From contig JAMQGV010000017.1 in assembly GCA_025994075.1 (NCBI GenBank), positions 286,495 through 350,494 of the forward strand: 64,000 bases of DNA, given 5' to 3'. Source of the stretch: Vicinamibacteria bacterium. Lineage in GTDB: Bacteria > Acidobacteriota > Vicinamibacteria > Fen-336. The notes under the pieces are model-generated. The model did no database searches and had not been told where the DNA came from. It saw only the letters and a list, made by a program, of their open reading frames with translations. A program made the translations under genes and the position numbers. Shown piece by piece: positions 7,906-15,274 of this stretch; the stretch's first letter is position 1; each line of letters begins with the position of its first letter.

Positions 7906-9121
7906 CGCGCTCCAGGACCGCGGGCAGCAGCCAGCACGGCACCGTCTCGCCCGCGGCGACGGCCGTGCGCTCGGCGGCCAGCACCACGATCGCGTCCGCG
8001 CGGGCGTGGGCCGCCAGGTCGCCGGAGCCCTGCGAGCGCAGCGGGCGCACGAGCGCACCCTCCGGCCCGAAGCGCAGCGCGGCGGGCACGTGGTTCTCGC
8101 GGCCCGAGCGGTTGACGAACGGCGCCTCGGCGCGGGCGAAGAGCCGCAGGCGGCCGCCTCCGGACGCGCCCTGCATCGCGAGCAGCGCCGGGCGCACGAA
8201 GAGGTCGAACGTGACCTGCGACGAGACCGGGTTGCCGGGCAGGCCGAACACCAGCACGTCGCCGCGGTGGCCGAACACCAGCGGTGCGCCGGGCTTGATC
8301 GCGACGCGGGTGAAGTCGAGGCTCACGCCCAGCCGCTCCAGCGCGGGTTCGACGAGGTCGTAGTCGCCCGCCGAGACGCCGCCCGACGTGATCAGCACGT
8401 CGGCGGAGTCGAGGCCGCGCGCGAGCGCCGAGAGCAGCGCCGCCGCATCGTCGGCCGCGGTGCCGAGGTCGATCACCTCCGCCCCCGCGTCTTCCGCGAG
8501 CGCCGTCACCGCGGGCCCGTTCGAGTTGCGGATCTGGGCGGCGCCGGGTGTCGCGTCGACCGGCACGATCTCGTCGCCGGTGACGAGCAGCGCGACCCGC
8601 GGGCGGCGGCCGACGAGCGGTCGCGCGACGCCCACGCTGGCAAGGACGGCGATGGCCGCCGCGTCGAGCCTGCGACCCGGCACCAGCAGCCGCTCGCCCG
8701 CCGCGACCTCGGAGCCGCGCGGCGCGACGTGCTGGCCCGCCTCCGGCCGGACCTGCAACTCGACGTGCCCGTCGTCGACCCCGCGCGTGCGCTCGACCGG
8801 CACCACCGCGTCGGCGCCCTCCGGCACGGGCGCGCCGGTCATGATCCGCGCCACGGCGCCCGCCGGCAGCGCGCGTTCCGGCCACTGCCCGGCCCGCACC
8901 TCGAAGGCCACCGGCAACGCACACGGCGCCGACGCGACGTCGGCCGCCCGCACCGCGAAGCCGTCCATCGCCGCGCGGTCGAAGGCGGGCTGGGGGCGAT
9001 CGGCCCGCACGTCCTGCCTCAGCACCCGCCCGCGGGCCGCCCGCAGCTCCACTGCTTCGGCGGGCAGCACGGGCACACGCGAGCGCACGCGGGCCAGCGC
9101 GCCTGCGACGCTCAGCGTCAT
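7889..9121 (-). CDS. moeA: Molybdopterin molybdenumtransferase MoeA
   Basis: 410 aa from ATG 9121. MoeA inserts molybdate into adenylylated molybdopterin. Seen in the sequence: the N-terminal FDRAAMDGFAVRA motif, the central MPTase fold with LLVTGDEIVP, ITSGGVSAGDYD and FGLPGNPVSS, and the C-terminal beta domain. The ATG overlaps the stop of the upstream GGDEF/EAL gene as ATGA, and the 3' end overlaps moaC by 17 bp, so translation is probably coupled through all three genes. The cofactor made here is likely used by MsrP at 49.3 kb, among others. Confidence 0.95.
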   Translation of the reverse strand: MTLSVAGALARVRSRVPVLPAEAVELRAARGRVLRQDVRADRPQPAFDRAAMDGFAVRAADVASAPCALPVAFEVRAGQWPERALPAGAVARIMTGAPVPEGADAVVPVERTRGVDDGHVELQVRPEAGQHVAPRGSEVAAGERLLVPGRRLDAAAIAVLASVGVARPLVGRRPRVALLVTGDEIVPVDATPGAAQIRNSNGPAVTALAEDAGAEVIDLGTAADDAAALLSALARGLDSADVLITSGGVSAGDYDLVEPALERLGVSLDFTRVAIKPGAPLVFGHRGDVLVFGLPGNPVSSQVTFDLFVRPALLAMQGASGGGRLRLFARAEAPFVNRSGRENHVPAALRFGPEGALVRPLRSQGSGDLAAHARADAIVVLAAERTAVAAGETVPCWLLPAVLERDAEEA

Positions 9122-12100
9122 CCGCTCGCCTCGCTCGCGACGGAGCTTCCCGCCAGCGGTTCCGGGCGCCCGAGCAGGTAGCCCTGGGCCGAGTCGCAAC
9201 CGGCCGCCGCCAGCCGCGCGAACTGGTCTTCGGTCTCGACGCCTTCGCCGACCGTGCGCAGCCCCAGCGAGCGCGCCATGCCGCACACGGCGGTGACGAT
9301 GCCTTCGGCGCGGGCGTCGCCGCGGCCGAGGTCGGCGACGAAGCTGCGGTCGATCTTGACGCCGTCGATCGGCAGCCGTCGCAGGTGGCCGAGCGACGAG
9401 TAGCCGGTGCCGAAGTCGTCCATCACCACCCGCACCCCGAGCGCGCGCAGCGCGCGCAGGGTGTCGGCGGTGCGCTCCTGGTCCTGCAGGGCGGCCGATT
9501 CCGTGATCTCCAGCTCCAGCCGCTCCGGCCCGAGGCCCGTCGTGCGCAGGACCTGGATCACGTCCTCCAGCAGCTCGTCGGCCTGGAGCTGGCGCGCCGA
9601 GAGGTTGACGTTCATGCGCCCGCGCCCGAGCCGGGTTGCGTCGCGGCAGGCCTGCTCGAGCACCCAGCGCCCGACCGGCACGATCAGCCCGGTGGCCTCG
9701 GCCAGCGGCACGAACTCGTCGGGGCCGACCAGGCCGCGGTCGGGGTCCTCCCAGCGCAGCAGCGCCTCCCAGCCTTCGACCTCGCGGGTCGCGATCGACA
9801 GGATCGGCTGGTAGTGCAGCCGCAGCTCGCCGGCGGCGAGCGCCCGCCGCAGCCGGCCCTCGAGGTCGAGGTGCTCGCGCACGCGGGCCGACAGCGCGGG
9901 GGTGTGGAACTGGAAGTTGTCGCGGCCCAGCTCCTTGGCCCGGTACATCGCCACGTCGGCGTTCTGGAGCAGCGCCTCCGGCGTGGTGCCGTCGGCCGGG
10001 TACAGGCCGAGGCCGAGGCTGGCCGACACCGTCAGCTCGCGCCCCGCGACCTGCACCGGCTCCTTGATCGCGCGCTGGATCTTGCGGGCCAGCGCCGACA
10101 GCGCCGCGGCGTCGACCAGGCCGGGCACGATCAGCGTGAACTCGTCGCCGCCCAGCCGGGCGACGGTGTCCTCCTCGCGCAGCGCGCGCCGCAGCCGCGA
10201 CCCGACCTCCTGCAGCAGCAGGTCGCCCACGGAGTGGCCGAGCGAGTCGTTGATCACCTTGAAGTGGTCGAGGTCGACGAAGAACACGGCGAGGTGCTCG
10301 CCGTGGCGGTGGGCGCGGGCGATCGCCATGTGCAGCCGGTCGAGGAACAGCGCGCGGTTGGGCAGGCCGGTCAGGGTGTCGTGGTACGCGAGGTGGTGGA
10401 CCTGCTGCTCGGCCTGGCGGCGCTCGGTGACGTCGAGGCCGACGGTGAACACCAGGTCCTGGCCGCGGTCGGCGACGGCGTTCCACAACATCCAGCGCCA
10501 CGAGCCATCGGCGTGACGACAGCGCAGCTCGACGTCGGAGACGCCGTGCTCGAGCGACTGCACCGCCGAGCGGATGCGCTCGACGTCTTCCGGGTGGACC
10601 AGCTCGTAGACGCGGGTGCCGACCAGTGCCTGCGGGTCGTAGCCGAGCACGCGCCGGGCGGCCGGGTTCGCGTGGCGGATGCGGCGGTCGCGGCCGACCA
10701 CCAGGTGAACCGTGGGCGCGATCTCGAAGAAGCGCTCGCGCTCCTCGCGCAGCCGGCGGTCCTCCGTCACGTCGGTGAACGTGCAGATCACCTCGCGCGG
10801 GCGCGCCCCCGCGGGCCGCTCGGGCGGCGGCGCCCCGGGCACGACGGCCGCGGTCGGACCCGAGGGCGTCCTCGTCGTGTCCGGGGCCGGCAGCGGGTCG
10901 GCGTAGGTCAGGAGCCAGCGGCGGCCGCGCGCGCCGTCGAACGCCAGCAGCTCGCGGCGCACCGACTGCCCCTCCTCGAGCGCGCGGGCGGCCGGCTCCG
11001 CCTCCGGACCGACCGGCTCGCCGTTCTCGCGCGAGAGGGTGCCGGCGCAGGCCAGCGAGCGCTGCCCGAGCAGGGTCGCGGCGTCGACCCCCAGCAGCTC
11101 GAGCGCGGAGGCGTTGGCGAACGTGATGCGCCCCGAGGCGTCGAACAGCAGCACGCCCTGGCGGACGTCCTCGAGGATGCCGCGGAAGCGGCGCTCCCCG
11201 TCGGCGAGCGCCGCGGCCAGCCGCTCCTTCTCGCGCAGCGACTGCCAGAGCTGGGCGGTGCGCTGGCGCACCTCGCGCCGCAGCAGCGTCGACCAGACGA
11301 GCGCCATCGCCGCCACGCCGGCCAGCGCCAGCAGCGGCAGCGCGGCGCGGCGGAGCTGCTCGCGCAGCGTCGGCGGACGCGCCGGCAGCACCAGCGAGCG
11401 CTCGATCAGCGCGGTGATGCGGCCGCTGGTCAGCAGCCGCTCGTAGGCCTCGACCAGCCCGCGCAGCTCGGCGCCGCGCCCGCGGCGGGCCGAGAGGAAG
11501 TAGCCGGAGGCCTGCACCTCGACCTCGAACATGTCGACGATGCCGAGCATGGCGGCGACGTGGCGGAGCGTCAGACCGTTGCCGGCCACGGCGGTCGCTT
11601 CGCCCGCGACCAGCGCCTGCACCGCCTGGTACTGGTCGCCCACCAGCCGGAAGGCCGGGCGTTGCGCTGCCGGGAGGCCCCGCAGCAGCTCGTGGGTGGA
11701 GCCGTTCTCGAGCAACGCCACCGTCTCGCCCGAGAGCTCCCGCAGCGACGACGGGTACGCGTCGCGGCCGCCGCGGAACAGCACCGACTGGTGCATGGTC
11801 CAGGTCTGGATCAGCAGCTCGTAGCGCTGGCGGCGCTCGTCGGACTCGGCGAGGCTCGCGAGGTCCGCGGCGCCGCTGTCGAGCGCCGCGATCGCGTCGC
11901 GCCAGGCGCCGAGCTGGAACTCGACGCTGCAGCCCGCCTCGGCGCACAGCATCCGCAGCAGCTCGACGTTGAAGCCGCGGGGCTGGCCCTGGGTGTCGAG
12001 GTACTCGAACGGCGGAAACCGCGCGTCGCCCGCGTAGACGAGCTTCTGCGGCACGGGCGTCGCCGGCGTCGGCAGCTCCTGCGACAGGAGCGCGGCCGGC

Positions 12101-12147
12101 GCCACGAGCGGCAGGACGATCGCCAGGTGGCGCAGGAAGGAGGGCAT
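9118..12147 (-). CDS. Membrane c-di-GMP sensor: PBPb-TM-PAS-PAS-GGDEF-EAL
   Basis: 1009 aa from ATG 12147. A signal/anchor (1-22) leads to a periplasmic SBP_bac_3-type ligand-binding domain (about 35-255), a TM helix (about 270-292), two PAS domains (about 320-420 and 470-580), a diguanylate cyclase domain with intact GGDEF (about residue 666) and an EAL phosphodiesterase domain (about 760-1000) with EALLRW, DDFGTGYSSL and EGVET. Both catalytic signatures look intact, so one activity may be regulated by the other. The binding domain resembles amino-acid-binding proteins, so a small polar ligand is plausible. The stop overlaps the moeA start (ATGA), an unusual coupling of second-messenger and cofactor genes. 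It is divergent from the Nudix genes. Confidence 0.92.
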   Translation of the reverse strand: MPSFLRHLAIVLPLVAPAALLSQELPTPATPVPQKLVYAGDARFPPFEYLDTQGQPRGFNVELLRMLCAEAGCSVEFQLGAWRDAIAALDSGAADLASLAESDERRQRYELLIQTWTMHQSVLFRGGRDAYPSSLRELSGETVALLENGSTHELLRGLPAAQRPAFRLVGDQYQAVQALVAGEATAVAGNGLTLRHVAAMLGIVDMFEVEVQASGYFLSARRGRGAELRGLVEAYERLLTSGRITALIERSLVLPARPPTLREQLRRAALPLLALAGVAAMALVWSTLLRREVRQRTAQLWQSLREKERLAAALADGERRFRGILEDVRQGVLLFDASGRITFANASALELLGVDAATLLGQRSLACAGTLSRENGEPVGPEAEPAARALEEGQSVRRELLAFDGARGRRWLLTYADPLPAPDTTRTPSGPTAAVVPGAPPPERPAGARPREVICTFTDVTEDRRLREERERFFEIAPTVHLVVGRDRRIRHANPAARRVLGYDPQALVGTRVYELVHPEDVERIRSAVQSLEHGVSDVELRCRHADGSWRWMLWNAVADRGQDLVFTVGLDVTERRQAEQQVHHLAYHDTLTGLPNRALFLDRLHMAIARAHRHGEHLAVFFVDLDHFKVINDSLGHSVGDLLLQEVGSRLRRALREEDTVARLGGDEFTLIVPGLVDAAALSALARKIQRAIKEPVQVAGRELTVSASLGLGLYPADGTTPEALLQNADVAMYRAKELGRDNFQFHTPALSARVREHLDLEGRLRRALAAGELRLHYQPILSIATREVEGWEALLRWEDPDRGLVGPDEFVPLAEATGLIVPVGRWVLEQACRDATRLGRGRMNVNLSARQLQADELLEDVIQVLRTTGLGPERLELEITESAALQDQERTADTLRALRALGVRVVMDDFGTGYSSLGHLRRLPIDGVKIDRSFVADLGRGDARAEGIVTAVCGMARSLGLRTVGEGVETEDQFARLAAAGCDSAQGYLLGRPEPLAGSSVASEASG

Positions 12148-12219
12148 CGCGCTCGATCGGCATTCTCGCCGCAGCGCCGGACCGTGGCAATCGCCGCGCG
12201 GCCGTAACATGCGCGGGCG

Positions 12220-12843
12220 ATGGCCGAAGCCGATGCCGAGCTGCTGAACGTGTACGACGCCGCCGGGAACGTGGTCGGGCAGCGGCCGCGCGCGGACGCC
12301 AAGCGCAGCGGCCTGGCGGTCGGCGCGGTCAACGCACTCGTGCGCAACGGCACGGGCTTCGTCCTGCTCCAGCGCCGGCCGCACGACAAGGAGAACGGCG
12401 GGCTGTGGGACAAGACCGTCGGCGGCCACGTCTCCGCCGGCGAGTCGTTCGACGAGACCGTGGTGCGCGAGGCCGGCGAGGAGCTGTTCGACGACGCCGG
12501 CTCGCCGCGGGTCGTGCTGGCCGCGGACACCGGGGACTTCGCGCGGCGGCTGGCCGCGGGCGAACACCGCGCGGGCGTGGTGCTGGTGCGGGCCGGGCTC
12601 CACCTCAACCTGCGCGACGTGCGCCGCGCTCCGGGCGGCGGCCTGCGCAACGTGACCTACCACGTCGCCAGCTACCTCGGCCGCACGGAGCTGGCGGCCG
12701 CGGCGTTCCGCCCCCAGCCCTCCGAGATCGACGAGCTGCGCTACTTCGCCGCGGCCGAGGTCGACGCGATGCTGGTCTCGGGCGAGCTGGCGCCGAACAT
12801 GGCGTTCCTGTGGCTCGCCCGGGGCCACGAGCTGCTGGCATGA
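12220..12843 (+). CDS. Nudix hydrolase (IPP-isomerase-like subgroup)
   Basis: 207 aa. The Nudix box lies at about residues 68-91, GHVSAGE then REAGEELF; the usual Gly near the end of the box is replaced by Phe, while the metal-binding REx2EE core is intact. The N-terminal region (NVYDAAGNVVGQRPR) resembles YfcD/IPP-isomerase-like Nudix proteins. It should cleave a nucleoside diphosphate linked to another moiety, but the substrate is not predictable. Its stop overlaps the start of the next Nudix gene (ATGA), so the two are probably made together. Confidence 0.85.
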   Translation: MAEADAELLNVYDAAGNVVGQRPRADAKRSGLAVGAVNALVRNGTGFVLLQRRPHDKENGGLWDKTVGGHVSAGESFDETVVREAGEELFDDAGSPRVVLAADTGDFARRLAAGEHRAGVVLVRAGLHLNLRDVRRAPGGGLRNVTYHVASYLGRTELAAAAFRPQPSEIDELRYFAAAEVDAMLVSGELAPNMAFLWLARGHELLA

Positions 12844-13421
12844 CGCCCGACCGCGACGCATTGCGCGCGGCGCTGGCGAGACCGCCCGCCCGGGTCGCGG
12901 AGCCGGGCCTGAAGCGGGCCGCCGTCGCCCTCGTGTTGCGTGCGGGAGCTGGCGAGAGCGGCGACGAGCTGCTGTTCATCCGCCGCGCGCAGCACCCGCG
13001 CGACCCGTGGTCGGGCCAGATCGGCTTCCCCGGCGGCCGCGCCGAGCCTGGCGACGCCGGGCCGCGCGAGACCGCCCGGCGCGAGACCCAGGAGGAGGTC
13101 GGCCTCGACCTCGAGCGCGACGCGGAGGAGCTCGGCGCCCTCGACGAGGTGCGGGCCATGGCGCGCCTGCGCCCGCAGAACCTCGTCATCGCGCCGTTCG
13201 TGTTCCGCCTCGTGACCCCGGCGCCGACCCATCCCTCGGGCGAAGTGGACGCGGTGCTGTGGCTGCCGCTCGCGCGGCTGCTCGACCCCGAAGCCCGCGG
13301 CACGATGCCCTACGTCCACGAGGGGGCGACGCTGCGCTTCCCGTGCCTGAACGTCGACGGCCTGGTGATCTGGGGCCTCACCTACCGCATGTTCGAGGAC
13401 CTGCGCGGCCGGCTGTGCTAG
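12840..13421 (+). CDS. CoA-pyrophosphatase-type Nudix hydrolase
   Basis: 193 aa from the ATG that overlaps the upstream stop. The segment RRAQHPRDPWSGQIGFPGG followed by RETARRETQEEVGLDL (from about residue 50) combines the NudL/CoA-pyrophosphatase (UPF0035) signature with a complete Nudix box. Members hydrolyse CoA to 4'-phosphopantetheine and 3',5'-ADP; activity on CoA here is family inference. Second gene of the rightward unit Nudix-Nudix-symporter-moaE. Confidence 0.88.
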   Translation: MTPDRDALRAALARPPARVAEPGLKRAAVALVLRAGAGESGDELLFIRRAQHPRDPWSGQIGFPGGRAEPGDAGPRETARRETQEEVGLDLERDAEELGALDEVRAMARLRPQNLVIAPFVFRLVTPAPTHPSGEVDAVLWLPLARLLDPEARGTMPYVHEGATLRFPCLNVDGLVIWGLTYRMFEDLRGRLC

Positions 13422-13432
13422 CGTCGCGCGCG

Positions 13433-14707
13433 ATGCCGCTCCACACCCGAATCCTGCTCGGCCTGGCCGCCGGCGCGCTGGCCGGCACCGTCACCAACCT
13501 CGCCGTCAAGGGCACGGCCTGGCAGCCGACCATCGCCGAGCTCGTGCGCCTGGTGACCGAGCCGCTCGGCCGCATGTGGCTGGCGTCGCTGATCATGGTC
13601 GTGATCCCGCTGATCCTGTCGACGCTGTCGCTCGGCGTCGCCGGCCTCGGCAACCTGAAGACGCTGGGCCGGATCGGCGCGGTGGCGATGGCCTCGTTCC
13701 TGGGCCTGACCGCGCTGTCGACCACGCTCGGGCTGACCGTGATGAACGTGTTCGAGCCCGGGCGCGGCCTCGACCCCGCGGTCAAGACCCAGCTGATGGA
13801 GACCTACAAGGGCCAGACCGAAGGCGCCATGGGCCTGTCGCAGGGCGCGCTCTCGATCGACCTGCTGGTCAAGATCGTGCCGCGCAACCCGGTCAAGGCC
13901 GCCGCCGAGGGCGACATGCTGGCCGTGATCTTCTTCGCGCTGATGGTCGGCGTGGCGCTGACCGCGCTGCCGCGCGACAAGGGCGGGCCGATGCTGGCCT
14001 TCCTGGAGAGCCTCGGCCACGTCACGGTGGCGATCATCGAGCTGGTGATGAAGATCGCGCCGCTCGGCGTGTTCTGCCTGATCTACAGCGTCACCGCCCG
14101 CTTCGGCTTCGACCTGCTGCTGAGCCTGATGCGCTACGTGCTGACGGTGGTCGGCAGCCTGGCCGCCTTCCAGTTCCTGGCCTACCCGCTGATCGTCAAG
14201 CTGGTCGCCGGCCGCAGCCCGCTCGAGTTCCTGCGCAAGATCGAGGTGGTGATGCTGACCGCCTTCTCGACCTCGTCGTCGAACGCGACGCTGCCGACGA
14301 CGATGCGGGTGGGGCGCGAGGAGCTCGGGCTGCGCCCCGAGGTGGCCGGCTTCGTGCTACCGCTGGGCGCGACCATGAACATGAACGGCACCGCGCTCTT
14401 CGAGGGCGCCACCGTGCTTTTCCTGGCCCAGGTCTTCGGCATCGAGCTGTCGATCGGCCAGCAGCTGGTGGTCGTGATGATGTCGGTGATCACCGCGATC
14501 GGCGTGGCCGGCATCCCCGGCGGCTCGATCCCGCTGCTGATGATGGTCCTCGGCATGGTCGGCGTGCCGATGGAGGGCATCGCCATCATCCTCGGCGTCG
14601 ACCGCATCCTCGACATGTGCCGCACCGTGCTCAACGTGACCGGCGACCTGGTGACCGCCACCATCGTGCAGCGCTTCGAGGGCGAGCGGGCGCCGGCCGA
14701 GCCGTGA
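13433..14707 (+). CDS. Dicarboxylate/amino acid:cation symporter (DAACS family)
   Basis: 424-aa inner-membrane protein from ATG 13433 with about eight TM segments. Family hallmarks are the serine-rich re-entrant loop STSSSNATLPTTM (about residue 279), the NMNGTALFEG motif (about 313) and a late GIPGGSIPLL loop. The family (GltP/DctA/SstT) imports glutamate, aspartate, serine or C4-dicarboxylates with Na+ or H+. The stop overlaps the GTG start of moaE (GTGA), so the genes are co-translated although no functional link is obvious. Confidence 0.93.
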   Translation: MPLHTRILLGLAAGALAGTVTNLAVKGTAWQPTIAELVRLVTEPLGRMWLASLIMVVIPLILSTLSLGVAGLGNLKTLGRIGAVAMASFLGLTALSTTLGLTVMNVFEPGRGLDPAVKTQLMETYKGQTEGAMGLSQGALSIDLLVKIVPRNPVKAAAEGDMLAVIFFALMVGVALTALPRDKGGPMLAFLESLGHVTVAIIELVMKIAPLGVFCLIYSVTARFGFDLLLSLMRYVLTVVGSLAAFQFLAYPLIVKLVAGRSPLEFLRKIEVVMLTAFSTSSSNATLPTTMRVGREELGLRPEVAGFVLPLGATMNMNGTALFEGATVLFLAQVFGIELSIGQQLVVVMMSVITAIGVAGIPGGSIPLLMMVLGMVGVPMEGIAIILGVDRILDMCRTVLNVTGDLVTATIVQRFEGERAPAEP

Positions 14708-15132
14708 GCCGCCTGGTCCGCGCGCCGATCGACCTGGCGGCGCTGTGCACAACCGAGCCGCGGGACGGGGCGCTGGCCCTCTTCGTCGGCGTGGTGCGCG
14801 ACGAGAACCAGGGACGGCCGGTGGCACGGCTCGAGTACGAGGCCTACGAGGAGATGGCCGAAGCCGAGCTGGAGCGCGTGGAGCAGGAGACGCGCGCCCA
14901 GTTCCCGGTCACCGACGTGCGGCTCGTGCATCGCCTGGGCCCGCTGGCGATCGGCGAGGCCAGCGTCGCCGTCGCCGTCAGCTCCCCGCACCGCGGCGAG
15001 GCCTTCGCCGCCTGTCGCTTCGCGATCGACACCCTGAAGAAGCGGGTGCCGATCTGGAAGAAGGAGTTCTACGCGGACGGCGCGGTCTGGCTCGAGGGCC
15101 CCGACGGCGCCGTGCCCGTGCGCGAGGCCTGA
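14704..15132 (+). CDS. moaE: Molybdopterin synthase catalytic subunit MoaE
   Basis: 142 aa from GTG 14704, in a GTGA overlap with the symporter stop. MoaE transfers sulfur from thiocarboxylated MoaD to cyclic pyranopterin monophosphate. Signatures: FVGVVRDENQGRPVARLEYEAY, HRLGPLAIGEASVAVAVSSPHR and the active-site lysine region KKRVPIWKKEFY near residue 115. No MoaD gene adjoins it. Together with moeA and moaC 6-7 kb away it shows that molybdopterin synthesis is encoded in pieces around this locus. Confidence 0.95.
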   Translation: MSRLVRAPIDLAALCTTEPRDGALALFVGVVRDENQGRPVARLEYEAYEEMAEAELERVEQETRAQFPVTDVRLVHRLGPLAIGEASVAVAVSSPHRGEAFAACRFAIDTLKKRVPIWKKEFYADGAVWLEGPDGAVPVREA

Positions 15133-15218
15133 GCGAAAGCGGCCGCGCCGGGTCCCGGAAGCGGACAGCTCCGCTGGCGGTCGCCGGCGCATCTTCCTGA
15201 CGGAGCAGCGGGTTCCGC

Positions 15219-15243
15219 GGCGGGCCGGGCTGGCCCGCCGTTT
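15219..15243 (+). terminator. Hairpin terminator after moaE
   Basis: Perfect 8-bp stem GGCGGGCC / GGCCCGCC with loop GGGCT, followed by G-TTT. It lies between moaE and the ADOP permease gene. The T-tract is short, so termination may be partial. Confidence 0.5.
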
Positions 15244-15274
15244 GCGATCTCTCCCGCCCGGAGGATCCGAGCCG

